A DNA stretch of 64,000 bases from Cordylochernes scorpioides (GCA_030710605.1 CP092863.1:120323586-120387585); one strand, 5' to 3'; counted from the first letter of the stretch, positions 42,471 to 54,944 are shown. Translations and numbers: made by a program. The notes: a model not told the origin generated them from the letters alone.

Positions 42471-42700
42471 ATAGATATTCACACACAAAAGCTTTTATTA
42501 AGACACACAGGTCTTACAGAGGATTCTCCTTGGGGTTACAAGACGGAGAAGCCTATTAAAGTGGGAAATATACAAAGGGGTAAAAATGGAGAAAGGTTTA
42601 TGTGTAAAAGAAACGTTAGTGTTTTATTGTTTTTAATTCCTATCATGTACTGTAAATTGTATTTAAATTGTTATATTCAAGTCTTGAAGGAATAAAACGA
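42471..42700 (-). mobile_element. Non-LTR 3' tail, minus
   Basis: The minus strand ends AAGACCTGTGTGTCTTAATA, AAAGCTTTTGTGTGTG. Matches 63140-63290 in layout (3' hairpin, AATAAAGC, GT tail). Confidence 0.55.
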
Positions 42701-42735
42701 GGAGACACCAGCTGGGATCAAACAGATAAACATCC

Positions 42736-43098
42736 AAGAAGCAGCTTGAAATCTGGAAAGATGACAACCGGTGACACAATCTATAGTGTTGTTGTTTCTT
42801 ATCCCCTTGTGTAAAGATCACACAAATTCCATGAGTTCATGCTTCTTGAGCTATTTTATAATAAGCAGTGGCCTCTCTCAAAGGTCCTGTTTAGTGCATC
42901 TATTGGGATGTAAAGAAGCAGCTTGAGATCTGGAAAAGATGACAACAGGTGACACAATCTATAGTGTAGTTGTTGTTTCTTATCCCCTTGTGTAAAGATT
43001 ACACAAATTCCATGAGTTCATGCTCCTCAAGCTGTTTTATAATAAGCAGTGGCCTCTCCCAAAGGTTCTGTTTATTACATCTAATGGGTTGTAAAGAA
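42736..43098 (+). repeat. Two tandem copies of a ~180-bp sequence
   Basis: AAGAAGCAGCTTGAAATCTG at 42736 and AAGAAGCAGCTTGAGATCTG at 42913. Both continue through GGTGACACAATCTATAGTGT, CTTATCCCCTTGTGTAAAGA and CACAAATTCCATGAGTTCAT. Confidence 0.85.
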
Positions 43099-43324
43099 AG
43101 TTCGTTCGGTTTTATTCGACAATTTAGACAAAAAAAAACAATAATTATAATAATTAATTAATCAATTGTGTATTTTTCGTTAATATTTATGACTTCCTGC
43201 CAACGTAATGCAATGTGTTCTGGAGCTGTAAGCTATATTTTGGACAAGTAGGGTAGATTTTGTTGTTATTTTCTATCTTCAATGGCTTGAATTGGCCTGT
43301 TCTCTCTTCTTCTTCTTTCTTATC
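43099..43324. other. Spacer
   Basis: No feature. Confidence 0.4.
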
Positions 43325-43620
43325 TCCACACTGGGTGAAGTAGAATGCGTCTGCCTTTGTCACTAAGACTGGGAGCACTACTCAGTAGCAAGCCACTGAC
43401 TTAGTTCCAAAAGAAATGACCGCCTCTGACATGAGGAACAGACACCATGTACAGCCGATCCTAACATGGAGTACAAACGCTGCTCATCCTGTATCCCTGG
43501 AGCCCTTACAGGGTACTATCAGCCGGGCCAGCTGAACCCAGGTTTTTTAGTGAGCTTGTTACTGCTCCCCCTCCTCCTTTTTCATCCAGGGTTGGGACCG
43601 GCAAAGGCGGAGTTAGGCCT
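43325..43620 (+). repeat. Dispersed repeat family D, copy 2
   Basis: Matches 36355-36660 with scattered substitutions. Shares GGTACTATCAGCCGGGCCAG and GAGCTTGTTACTGCTC. Confidence 0.75.
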
Positions 43621-43966
43621 GTTCTGAATCTTGTTAGTGTTGTTTGGTGCTGTCTGAGGTTCAGAGATCCTCCTGGGTTCACTCCATTGTACCGACTGTG
43701 TTTAGGTGGTATCCTCCAGTTCTTGTTTATTTATTTATCACTTAAGGAAGACGCTGATGCTGTAAGAATAAAGCAGAAAAAAGCCCATAGAGAACTCTGG
43801 ACCTGATTCCAAGAACTAACTTTAAAGAGAAAAACAATACATGACACCTCACCTATCATGTTACTTTAACCTTCCTTTCCCTATTTTCTTTTCATCATGT
43901 TTTTATTTAAAAATCTCAGGTTCCAGGGATAAAATTTTTAATCAGTATTATTATTATCCTATTATA
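43621..43966. other. Spacer
   Basis: No gene. Ends in TATTATTATCCTATTATA, the left member of the target duplication of the next element. Confidence 0.4.
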
Positions 43967-43967
43967 C

Positions 43968-44228
43968 AACAACAACAACAAAGCCTTTATTTAGGGCCTC
44001 TCGCCCTATACAGGATTCGCCAGTTCACAATGGATGGGGAGAACACTGTGTGGCCTTTTTCCGGGATATAATCATGTGGAATCCAAATATCGCCACCGCT
44101 ATATGCCTATTCTTTGATATTTCATTAATTAGTGCCGGGAATGAAGGACAAAGTTGCCCCGTTTTATCATTTAGTTTTCGTCTTTCCTCAAACAGAGCAG
44201 CACAATCAAATAAGTAGTGTAACATCTA
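43968..44228 (-). pseudogene. Non-LTR RT C-terminus with (TTG)n tail, minus
   Basis: The minus frame HYLFDCAALFEERRKL then KTGQLCPSF, IAVAIFGFHM matches the 58225-58904 element. Flanked by TATTATTATCCTATTATA and TATTATTATCCCATTGTA (16 of 18), a target duplication. Ends AATAAAGGCTTT(GTT)n. Confidence 0.8.
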
Positions 44229-44272
44229 TTATTATCCCATTGTATAATTATACAAGGTCATGGAGACAATAT

Positions 44273-44536
44273 TCACAGATCCAATTCACAATCTTGGTAG
44301 GGTTGGAATATAGGTCCTGTCTTGAGGCTCCCATACATTCCAAGATGTGGTCTGGTGAGGTCTCTTTGGTCCTGCAGATGTTGTATTGTGGAAAGACACC
44401 ATCCTGGAAAAGGAGCAGTCTTGTATGGCTGCCAGTTTTGAACCTGGAGATATAGATTGCTGCTTGTCAGTTCATCCCACATTCCTGAATAGCTCCAGGC
44501 TTTTAGTTCAGATACCAATTTTTTTTTCAATTTCAA
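44273..44536 (-). pseudogene. Unassigned open frame, probably retroelement-derived
   Basis: 87-codon minus frame without a recognisable motif (contains WCLSTIQHLQDQRD). Its location among LINE fragments suggests a retroelement 3' piece, not a host gene. Confidence 0.3.
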
Positions 44537-44939
44537 TTCAAATCTCTAGCTTTTAGGGCATGGAAGCCCTCTTATAGAGTATTTTCTCCCGCAGAAGGCC
44601 TCTTTCATGCTCTATAAATTTAAAGATTTGAATTAATATTTTAAAAAATAAACCTATACCTGGAAGCCTGGTGTTTTTTTTTTTTTCTTAATATTGATTA
44701 AGGGGATTAGTTTATAGAGTTGGTATTTATTCCGATAGATGGCGCAAGCAATTTTGTTACACCGTAGGAATATGCTTTTAACATTTCAATCGAATTCCAT
44801 ATATATGAAAACCATTAAAAAAAATAAAACTACGATAATAGAAAATAAAAAACAAACGTATCATATTACACTCACAACAAGATATATTTTCATTAAATTA
44901 AAGAAAAAAATTTCGAACAAAAAAAAAAACTATTTATGC
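44537..44939. other. AT-rich spacer with fold-back fragment
   Basis: 44722-44755 contains GGTATTTATTCCGATAGATG then GCGCAAGC from the fold-back arm. The rest is A-rich. Confidence 0.5.
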
Positions 44940-45240
44940 AATTAAATATTTTTTAGCAGACGAAAAGCAGGAGCGCGCGGGAGTTAAGTGTTCTAAGGGA
45001 CACTCATAAAAATTGATGATATTCCATCTTAGCGTTGCCATAGAAACGGTAATTAAGAAAGCTTTCAAAAACAGACGCCGACTCCAGTTTCTAACGAGAA
45101 GCAGACGAACCTATGCTCTCGCCTTATTAAAAACAAACAGAGAGATATTCCCTTTCCTTCAAGGTTCCTCAACCCAAACGACAAAAATTTTAATGAAGAA
45201 AACCATCAATGAATTTTTTTTTTCCTAACGGTAAAAGATC
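44940..45240 (+). promoter_or_regulatory. Region with an RFX X-box-like palindrome
   Basis: GTTGCCATAGAAAC at 45034-45047 fits the RYYNYY-NN-RRNRAC X-box bound by RFX factors in promoters of ciliary genes. An unassigned 71-codon frame overlaps (45013-45228, rich in Arg/Lys). No initiating exon can be recognised, so regulatory role is speculative. Confidence 0.25.
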
Positions 45241-45473
45241 AAATAAGGAATTTTTTATTTATTTTTTTTTCTCTCCTCTCTCAATTTCTAGAAGAGGAAG
45301 AATTATCGGGGTATTAAAAAAAATTAATGAGAATTTAAATAGGTGTTTTGTAAACTATTTTTGGTACCCTTGTATTTTTTTTTTGTTGTTGTTAATTAAT
45401 CTTATTTTGGGAATTTGAATTTTTAAATATTGTTTGGATGGATTAGCAAATATGTTGTTTGATTTTATTGAAT

Positions 45474-48400
45474 TACATTCATGGACAAAACTTAAGGAAG
45501 TTGTACCTTTCAGCATGTATATCGGGATTGAGACAATAACTCTGAAAGATATTACAGTGACCTTTATTGAAGACACATGACCAAGTGTGAACAAAATTGC
45601 CTGTATTTCCCCAAAATATCTACACTCATGGAGAAAACTTAAGGCTATTTTGCTCACACTTGGTTATCTCATGTGTCTTCAATAATGGTCACTGTAATAT
45701 CCTTCAGAGTTATTGTCTCAATCCCGATATACATGCTGAAAGATACAACTTCCTTAAGTTTTGTCCATGAGTGTATAATGGTTATCTCGTATGTCTTCAA
45801 TAAAGGTCACTGTAATATATTTCAGAGTCATTGTCTCAATCCCGATATACATGCTGAAAGGTAAAACTTTCTTAAGTTTTGTCCTTGAGTGTATATTGGT
45901 TATCTCATGTGTCTTCAATAATGGTCACTGTAATATCTTTCAGAGTTATTGTCTCAATCCCGATATACTTGCTGAAAGGTACAACTTCCTTAAGTTTTGT
46001 CCATGAGTGTATATTGGTTATCTCGTGTGTCTTCAATAAAGGTCACTGTAATTTCTTTCAGAGTTATTGTCTCAATCCCGATATACATGCTGAAAGATAC
46101 AACTTCCTTAAGTTTTGTCAATGAGTGTATATTGGTTACCTCGTGTGTCTTCAATAAAGGTCACTGTAATATATTTCAGAGTCATTGTCTCAATCCCGAT
46201 ATACATGCTGAAAGGTAAAACTTTCTTAAGTTTTGTCCTTGAGTGTATATTGGTTATCTCATGTGTCTTCAATAATGGTCATTGTAATATCTTTCAGAGT
46301 TATTGTCTCAATCCCGAATATACTTGCTGAAAGGTACAACTTCCTTAAGTTTTGTCCATGAGTGTATATTGGTTATCTCGTGTGTCTTCAATAAAGGTCA
46401 CTGTAATATCTTTCAGAGTTATTGTCTCAATCCCGATATACATGCTGAAAGGTACAACCTCCTTAAGTTTTGTCCATGAGTGTATTTTGGTTATCTCGTC
46501 TGTCTTCAATAAAGGTCACTGTAATATCTTTCAGAGTTATTGTCTCAATCCCGATATACATGATAAAAGGTACAACTTCCTTAAGTTTTGTCCATGAGTG
46601 CATATTGGTTATCTCGTATGTCTTCAATAAAGGTCACTGTAATATATTTCAGAGTTATTGTCTCAATCCCGATATACATGCTGAGAGGTACAACTTCCTT
46701 AAATTTTGTCCATGAGTGTATATTGCTTATCTCGTGTGTCTTCAGTAAATGTCACTGTAATATATTTCAGAGTTATTGTCTCAATCCCGATATACTTGCT
46801 GAAAGGTACAACTTGGTTATCTCGTGTGTCTTCAGTAAATGTCACTGTAATATCTTTCAAGAGTTATCGTCTCAATCCTGATATACATGCTAAAAGGTAC
46901 AACTTTCTCAAGTTTTGTCCATGAGTGTATATTGGTTATCTCGTGTGTCTTCAATAAAGGTCACTGTAATATCTTTCAGAGTTATTGTCTCAATCCCGAT
47001 ATACATGATAGAAGGTACAACTTCCTTAAGTTTTGTCCATGAGTGTATATTGGTTATCTCGTGTGTCTTCAATAAAGGTCACTGTAATATCTTTAAGAGT
47101 TATTGTCTCAATCCCGATATACATGCTGAAAGGTACAACCTCCTTAAGTTTTGTCCATGAGTGTATTTTGGTTATCTCGTCTGTCTTCAATAAAGGTCAC
47201 TGTAATATCTTTCAGAGTTATTGTCTCAATCCCGATATACATGATAAAAGGTACAACTTCCTTACGTTTTGTCCATGAGTGTATATTGGTTATCCCGTGT
47301 GTCTTCAATAAAGTTCACTGTAATATCTCTCAGAGTCATTGTCTCAATCCCGATATTCATGCTAAAAGGTAGAACTTCCTTAAATTTTGTTCATGAGTGT
47401 ATATTGGTTATCTCGTGTGTCTTCAATAAAGGTCACTGTAATATCTTTCAGAGTTATTGTCTCAATCCCGATATACATGCTGAAAGGTACAACTTCCTTA
47501 AGTTTTGTCCATGAGTGTATATTGGTTATCTCGTATGTCTTCAATAAAGGTCACTTTAATATATTTCAGAGTTATTGTCTCAACCCCGATATACATGCTA
47601 AAAGGTACAACTTCCTTATGTTTTGTCCATGAGTGTATATTGGTTATCTCGTGTGTCTTCAGTAAATGTCACTGTAATATCTTTCAGAGTTATTGTCTCA
47701 ATCCCGATATACATGCTGAAAGGTACAACCTCCTTAAGTTTTGTCCATGAGTGTATTTTGGTTATCTCGTGTGTCTTCAATAAAGGTCACTGTAATATCT
47801 TTCAGAGTTATTGTCTCAATCCCGATATACATGATAAAAAGTACAACTTCCTTAAGTTTTGTCCATGAGTGTATATTGGTTATCTCGTGTGTCTTCAATA
47901 AAGGTCACTGTAATATATTTCAGAGTTATTGTCTCAATCCCGATATACATGCTGAGAGGTACAACTTCCTTAAATTTTGTCCATGAGTGTATATTGCTTA
48001 TCTCGTGTGTCTTCAGTAAATGTCACTGTAATATATTTCAGAGTTATTGTCTCAATCCCGATATACTTGCTGAAAGGTACAACTTGGTTATCTCGTGTGT
48101 CTTCAGTAAATGTCACTGTAATATCTTTCAAGAGTTATCGTCTCAATCCTGATATACATGCTAAAAGGTACAACTTTCTCAAGTTTTGTCCATGAGTGTA
48201 TATTGGTTATCTCGTGTGTCTTCAATAAAGGTCACTGTAATATCTTTCAGAGTTATTGTCTCAATCCCGATATACATGATAGAAGGTACAACTTCCTTAA
48301 GTTTTGTCCATGAGTGTATATTGGTTATCTCGTGTGTCTTCAATAAAGGTCACTGTAATATCTTTAAGAGTTATTGTCTCAATCCCGATATACATGCTGA

Positions 48401-49622
48401 AAGGTACAACCTCCTTAAGTTTTGTCCATGAGTGTATTTTGGTTATCTCGTCTGTTTTCAATAAAGGTCACTGTAATATCTTTCAGAGTTATTGTCTCAA
48501 TCCCGATATACATGATAAAAGGTACAACTTCCTTACGTTTTGTCCATGAGTGTATATTGATTATCCCGTGTGTCTTCAATAAAGTTCACTGTAATATCTT
48601 TCAGAGTCATTGTCTCAATCCCGATATTCATGCTAAAAGGTAGAACTTCCTTAAATTTTGTTCATGAGTGTATATTGGTTATCTCGTGTGTCTTCAATAA
48701 AGGTCACTGTAATATCTTTCAGAGTTATTGTCTCAATCCCGATATACATGCTGAAAGGTACAACTTCCTTAAGTTTTGTCCATGAGTGTATATTGGTTAT
48801 CTCGTATGTCTTCAATAAAGGTCACTTTAATATATTTCAGAGTTATTGTCTCAACCCCGATATACATGCTAAAAGGTACAGCTTCCTTATGTTTTGTCCA
48901 TGAGTGTATATTGGTTATCTCGTGTGTCTTCAGTAAATGTCACTGTAATATCTTTCAGAGTTATTGTCTCAATCCCGATATACATGCTGAAAGGTACAAT
49001 CTCCTTAAGTTTTGTCCATGAGTGTATTTTGGTTATCTCGTGTGTCTTCAATAAAGGTCACTGTAATATCTTTCAGAGTTATTGTCTCAATCCCGATATA
49101 CATGATAAAAAGTACAACTTCCTTAAGTTTTGTCCATGAGTGTATATTGGTTATCCCGTGTGTCTTCAATAAAGTTCACTGTAATATCTTTCAGAGTTAT
49201 TGTCTCAATCCCGATATACATGCTAAAAGGTACAACTTCCTTAAGTTTTGTCTCCATGAGTGTATATTGGTTATCTCGTGTGTCTTCAATAAAGGTCACT
49301 GTAATATCTTTCAGAGATATTGTCTCAATCCCGATATACATGCTGAAAGGTACAACTTCCTTAAGTTTTGTCCATGAGTGTATATTGGTTATATCGTGTG
49401 TCTTCAATAAAGGTCACTGTAATATCTTTCAGCGATATTGTCTCCATACCGATATACATGCTAAAAGGTACAACTTCCTTAAGTTTTGTCCATGAGTGTA
49501 TATTGGTCATCTCGTGTGTCTTCAATAAAGGTCACTGTAATAACTTTCAGAGTTATTGTTTCAATCCCGATATACATGCTGAAAGGTACAACTACCTTAA
49601 GTTTTGTCCATGAGAGTAAATA
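45474..49622 (-). repeat. Giant MITE/118-bp satellite array, about 34 units
   Basis: The left end begins with a plus-oriented partial MITE (CATTCATGGACAAAACTTAA, one monomer, CCAAGTGTGAACAAAATTGC) ending at 45645. From about 45650 the array runs in minus orientation to the right TIR AAGTTTTGTCCATGAGAGTA at 49620. Monomers are 118 bp except a 91-bp truncated unit near 46824-46914 and its copy near 48095-48185. All 81-codon frames here are satellite artefacts. Confidence 0.95.
46588..49129 (-). repeat. 1271-bp higher-order repeat, two copies
   Basis: Monomer variants repeat in the same order at an offset of 1271 bp: e.g. variant starts at 46588/47859, 46706/47977, 46915/48186, 47033/48304, 47387/48658, 47505/48776. 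1271 equals ten 118-bp units plus one 91-bp unit. Copies 1 (46588-47858) and 2 (47859-49129) are nearly identical, unlike neighbouring monomers. Confidence 0.9.
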
Positions 49623-49934
49623 CATTTATAAATATATCGGCCGCCATCTCTAAGTTGTATAAGTCAATAACCAGGAAGTTCTACAGTTTATAAAAAGTAT
49701 TATTGTGAAGTATTAAATTCTTTAATTCAAGTAAAACCTTTAGAAAAATGACTTAAATCCCCGGATTATCCTCTCTCTAATCTTTAAAATAACAGAGAAG
49801 TCGAAGACATAAAATAATATTACCTTTTTAAAATTATTTATTTATTTTATTTGTCTTTTGTTGAGGGTGCATCGAAACCAATTGAACTATGTAAAAAACA
49901 GTCCAAATGTGATATTGTGTGTACTGGGATAAGG
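49623..49934. other. Spacer
   Basis: No feature. Confidence 0.4.
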
Positions 49935-50112
49935 TGCATAAATTAAAAAAAAACAAAAAAAAAAACATCACCATCTATCGGAATAAATATCAATTATGCG
50001 TTGAATTTTTAATTATTCCAAAATTATTCAAGAATGGGTATTCGGCCAATTCTGGAATAATTAAAAATTCAACGCATAGTTGATATTTATTCCGATAGAT
50101 GGCGGAAGCTAT
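49935..50112. mobile_element. Fold-back element, short version
   Basis: Inverted arms CACCATCTATCGGAATAAAT...AATTATTCC and GGAATAATTAAAAATTCAAC...GATATTTATTCCGATAGATG around TCAAGAATGGGTATTCGGCC. The hammerhead centre is lost. It directly abuts the 92-bp minisatellite. Confidence 0.7.
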
Positions 50113-51800
50113 CAGATGTCTCTATACATCTCTATCACAGTAATGTTCTTTATCTTGGGTATATATACTGTGTTGTTGTTGTCGTGTCCAATGAAGAGCC
50201 TCAGATGTCTCCGTACATCTCTATCACAGCAATGATCTCTATCTTGGGTGTGTATACTGTATTGTTGTTGTTGTTGTGTCCAATGAAGAGCCTCAGATGC
50301 CTCCGTACATCACTATCACAGCAATGTATTCTATCTTGGGTGTGTATACTGTATTCTGTTGTTGTCGTGTCCGATGAAGAGCTTCAGATGTGTCCATACA
50401 TCTCTATCACAGCAATGTCCACTATCTTGGGTGTGTATACTGTATTGTTGTTGTTGTCGTGTCCAATGAAGAACCTCAGATGTCTCCGTACATCTCTATC
50501 ACAGCAATGTCCTCTATCTTGGGTGTGTATACTGTATTGTTGTTGTTGTCGTGTCCAATGAAAAGCCTCAGATGTCTCCGTACATCTCTATCACAGCAAT
50601 GTCCTCTATCTTGGATGTGTATACTGTATTGTTGTTGTCGAGTCCAATGAAGAGCCTCAGATGTCTCCGTACATCTCTATCACAGCAATGTTCTCTATCT
50701 TGGGTGTGTATGCTGTATTGTTGTTGTTGTCGTGTCCAATGAAGAGCCTCAGATGTCTCCGTACATCTCTATCACAGCAATGATCTATATCCTGGGTGTG
50801 TATATTGTATTGTTGTTGTTGTCGTGTCCAATGTAGAGCCTCAGATGTCTCCGTACATCTCTATCACAGCAATGTTCCCTATCTTGGGTGTGTATACTGT
50901 ATTGTTGTTGTTGTTGTGTCCAATGAAGAGCATCAGATGTCTCCGTACATCTCTATCACAGCAATGTTCCCTATCTTGGGTGTGTATACTGTATTGTTGT
51001 TGTTGTTGTGTCCAATGAAGATCATCAGATGTCCCGTACATCTCTATCACAGCAATGTTCTCTATCTTGGGTGTGTATACTGTATTGTTGTTGTTGTTGT
51101 GTCCAATGAAGAGCATCAGATGTCTCCGTACATCTCTATCACAGCAATGTTCCCTATCTTGGGTGTGTATACTGTATTGTTGTTGTCGTGTCCAATGAAG
51201 AGCCTCAGATGTCTCCATACATCTCTATCACAGCAATGTTCTCTATCTTGGGTGTGTATACTGTATTGTTGTTGTTGTCGTGTCCAATGAAGAGCCTCAG
51301 ATGTCTCCATACATCTCTATCACAGCAATGTTCTCTATCTTGGGTGTGTATACTGTATTGTTGTTGTCGTGTCCAATGAAGAACCTCAGATGTCTCCATA
51401 CATCTCTATCACAGCAATGTTCTCTATCTTGGGTGTGTATACTGTATTGTTGTTGTTGTCGTGTCCAATGAAGAGCCTCAGATGTCTCCATACATCTCTA
51501 ACACAGCAATGTTCTCTATCTTGGGTGTGTATACTGTATTGTTGTTGTCGAGTCCAATGAAGAGCCTCAGATGTCTCCGTACATCTCTATCACAGCAACG
51601 TTCTCTATCTTGGGTGTGTATACTGTATTGTTGTTGTTGTCGTGTCCAATGAAGAGCCTCAGATGTCTCCGTACATCTCTATCACAGCAATGTTCCCTAT
51701 CTTGGGTGTGTATACTGTATTGTTGTTGTCGTGTCCAATGAAGAGCATCAGATGTCTCCATACATCTCTATCACAGCAATGTTCTCTATCTTGGGTGTGT
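50113..51800 (-). repeat. 92-bp minisatellite array, minus orientation, about 18 units
   Basis: Reverse complement of the 37806-39535 unit (e.g. CATCTCTATCACAGCAATGT, TCTCTATCTTGGGTGTGTAT, ACTGTATTGTTGTTGTTGTC). Number of GTT triplets varies between units. Confidence 0.92.
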
Positions 51801-51985
51801 AAAGCTGCTGCTCTGGGTCTAAGTCTATTTTCTACAAGGCTGCGGCCATTACTGGATATGAGAATATGTAGGTAGGTGTTAGTTCCACACCAGGACAATT
51901 GTCCGGTAGGTTCTTGTGTCATCTGGATGTATTGTCATTCCTTTATAACGTTTCATTCTGAATATTGTTATAGTTTTTGTAATAA
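51801..51985 (-). pseudogene. Retroelement ORF 3' end, copy 2 (decayed)
   Basis: Reverse complement of 37640-37805 with frameshifts (HPDDTRTYR, NCPG-type region, VELTPTY equivalents). It precedes the minisatellite on the minus strand exactly as copy 1 precedes its array. Confidence 0.6.
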
Positions 51986-52430
51986 AATACAACTAGAAAA
52001 AAGACTAGGAACTAAAACATTCCAATGGTAGTTAAGTGTGGTTAGGTTAGTTAAGCAGTGTACCATGTGGAAAGGATTAAGTCATTGAAGCGAAGGATTC
52101 CAAACAGGATAAGTTGGTCTCTCCCCACTCTCTATCCAGAATTCTTCAATTATTATCTAATGGTTTGGCGTTGTGCCAGAGCCCTGTTTGGAGATTTATA
52201 ACTTTTAGTTTTTATTATTTCTATTTGTTTTTTTATTTCGTTGAAATTGTGCGTATCTTCTACATTATAGGAATTATAAAATTTGTTCGAATTTTCAAAT
52301 ATTGTAAGAAAGAGTAGATTTTTGGTACATGAATACTATCTTTTTGTTTATCTTTATACTGTATTTTGGAATTGTAGAATATTATAAATAATTTTTAAAC
52401 GCCTCTCTTTTTTAAATACCATTTCTATTG
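51986..52430. other. Spacer
   Basis: No supported feature. Confidence 0.4.
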
Positions 52431-52560
52431 AGGTCGGTGAAGGAATGGTATAAAACCGTTGATTTCAGACAGATACGACCTGTGTTCGAATCCCGTATTA
52501 CCAAAGAGTGCAAGTAACCAAACAGGGATCTATTACAGTTGTAAGTACAAAGTTCCTACT
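52431..52560 (+). mobile_element. tRNA-SINE family A, head plus truncated body
   Basis: Head GAGGTCGGTGAAGGAATGGT ... GTGTTCGAATCCCGTATTAC (B box GTTCGAATCC). Body AGAGTGCAAGTAACCAAACA, then truncated at AAGTACAAAGTTCCT. Confidence 0.75.
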
Positions 52561-52569
52561 GAGATTTCT

Positions 52570-52960
52570 ATATGTTATGATGCACTAGCGCGCCATCTGT
52601 TATGAAGAGCGATTGCTCGAAGCATATTATATATTTATATATTTATAATTGTATATAATTCTACTGTCCTCAAAGCTTATGTCCATAGTTCATCTAAAAT
52701 ACCCATTCCAAGAGTCTAGCATCAGTATCACTATAAAAGGAAGATCGAAAAATGCAATATAACAGCGGTATGGTAGATTAAACTGGCGAAACTGCTGGGA
52801 GGGTTCACCACTAATGAGCCAGAGACCCTCCCATTAATTTTTATATAGCAGTAAGGGTAGTAGAAATTGTTTAATTTCAAAAAGAATTTCACGCGTCTAA
52901 AATAGTTTGGAATTTCTATACAGTGTTACCTACAGTAAAAGCATTCGCTAACTTAGCAAT
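52570..52960. mobile_element. Hairpin MITE family copies (diverged)
   Basis: AGCGCGCCATCTGTTAT at the left. Internal AACAGCGGTATGGTAGATTA, AACTGGCGAAACTGCTGGGA, GGGTTCACCACTAATGAGCC, GCAGTAAGGGTAGTAGAA. Same family as 59186-59467. Confidence 0.65.
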
Positions 52961-53144
52961 CAACAAAGAGGTGTTTTAGCCGGTAGAGTGGCTAGGCCAA
53001 ATCTATGGACAAAATACAGATGGAACATTTTTTCCACTTTAAATATTTGTTGTTTCTGTTAATCAATCAAATTCTTGTTTAAAATTAACCTATTGCAATT
53101 TTCACCATACAGGAAAGTAAATCTGTTCTGTAAATATGTAAATA

Positions 53145-53335
53145 AAGAATGATACATTAGCGCGCCATCTGTTATAATAAATTGTAACTATTTTTAACGA
53201 TTATATATATTTTTTTAATAAAAAATAATTCTCTTCACTACCCTCACCTCAATATAAAAGATTATCTTTCCATTGCAGTAAGAACAGTTGAAAATTGTTT
53301 TATTTCAAAAAGAAACATAAGCGTCAATTTTTTCT
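53145..53335. mobile_element. Hairpin MITE family, internally deleted copy
   Basis: TAGCGCGCCATCTGTTAT then, after AT-rich sequence, CATTGCAGTAAGAACAGTTG and TTTCAAAAAGAAACATAAGC. Loop missing. Confidence 0.55.
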
Positions 53336-53384
53336 TAAATTTCTTATAACAAAGACTTAACTAATATTGGCATATAATGAGGGC

Positions 53385-53600
53385 AAATAGTTTAGAAAAG
53401 ATGTTGATGTTGATAAAATTGAAGGAAGAGAGGAAGACCTCCAATGGGCTGGCTGGAAGAGGTCAAGGAAGCTACCAGAAGGTCACTAGATGAGAGTGAT
53501 GGTTACTAACAGATCAAATTGGAGAATATTTGTCCATGGAGTTACCAAAAGTCTTCAACTTGAAGGCTGCTATCAACAACATATTCAATACATACTCTTT
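53385..53600 (+). pseudogene. Retroelement ORF2 extreme C-terminus (WLEEVKEAT motif)
   Basis: One frame reads RGRPPMGWLEEVKEATRRS, another continues RSNWRIFVHGVTKS: the widespread C-terminal tail (RGRP..W..DV.EAT ... DR..WR..V) of endonuclease-encoding non-LTR elements, with a frameshift between. A related remnant is at 59050-59130. Confidence 0.6.
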
Positions 53601-53609
53601 TGTATACTT

Positions 53610-54430
53610 ATATACATTCATGGACAAAACTTATGGAAGTTGTACCTTTTAGCATGTATATCGGGATTGAGACAATAACTCTGAAATATATTACAGTGAC
53701 TTTTATTGAAGACACACGAGATAACCAATATACACTCATAGAGACAAAACTTAAGGAAGTTGTACCTTTCAGCATGTATATCGGGATTGAGACAATAACT
53801 TCTGAAATATATTACAGTGACCTTTATTGAAGACACACGAGATAACCAATATACACTCATGGACAAAACTTAAGGAAGTTATACCTTTCAGCATGTATAT
53901 CGGGATTGAGACAATAACTCTGAAATATTTTACAGTGACTTTTATTGAAGACACACGAGATAACCAATATACACTCATGGACAAAACTTAAGGAAGTTGT
54001 ACCTTTCAGCATGTATATCGGGATTGAGACAATAACTCTGAAAGATATTACAGTGACCTTTATTGAAGACACACGAGATAACCAATATACACTCATGGAC
54101 AAAACTTAAGGAAGTTGTACTTTTCAGCATGTATATCGGGATTGAGACAATAACTCTGAAAGATATTACAGTGACCTTTATTGAAGACACACGAGATAAC
54201 CAATATACACTCATGGACAAAACTTAAGGAAGTTGTACTTTCAGCATGTATATCGGGATTGAGACAATAACTCTGAAAGATATTACAGTGACCTTTATTG
54301 AAGACACACGAGATAACCAAGTATGAACAAAATTGCATCTGTCTCATAAAAAAAAAAAAAAAAGAACAAGTTGACCGACGACATCAAAGTCTTTCCAATT
54401 TTTATTTTTTTTTTCCATGAGTGTATACTA
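53610..54430 (+). mobile_element. MITE with about six 118-bp units and both ends
   Basis: Left CATTCATGGACAAAACTTAT, six monomers, CCAAGTATGAACAAAATTGC, ATCTGTCTCAT, A run, GACCGACGACATCAAAGTCT, TTCC and right end TTTTCCATGAGTGTATAC. Confidence 0.88.
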
Positions 54431-54930
54431 TTTATTTATTTATATAAAAAAGATCATTTAAACACTCTAAACCTCTCCAGCTTTATTTTATAGCGACATA
54501 AACTGTCCGGGGAATAAGAGGGAGAAAGGTCACAAAGTAAACTTTAATGTTATTAGAACATATTTTTATTTGAAAGAAAAACTTTTTTCCATAAAAATAA
54601 AGAACCAATAGAACATGGAATATAAATGGTTGAATTATGGAGAGGAGGAAACACAAAAAAGTTTATTTTGATAACTTGGGAAAATTTTATTAAAATATAA
54701 CCTACTCTGTAAGACGATCTGTTATCTGGGAGGGGAAAATCTATATTTCATCCTCGGCAACCCTGCCAATATTTCTCTCTCTCCTCTATATATATAAATC
54801 GATATATTACAATTCAATTTGTTGATTTTTTTTATCTTCGTGATGGATATATATATATATTCATATGTTAATCGTATTTACCCAAACTTGGCCTTAAATA
54901 TCCATTTATTGATTTCTTAAGAAGTCTCTG
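54431..54930. other. AT-rich spacer
   Basis: No gene or element recognised. Confidence 0.5.
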
Positions 54931-54944
54931 GGACCAAATATGTG

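Noticed and set aside
45474..49622. Dozens of ~81-codon reading frames (MSMSVYWLSRVSS...) in both large 118-bp arrays
   Set aside because: They repeat every 118 bp, shift frame between monomers, and come from a non-coding satellite. No start context or conservation independent of the repeat.
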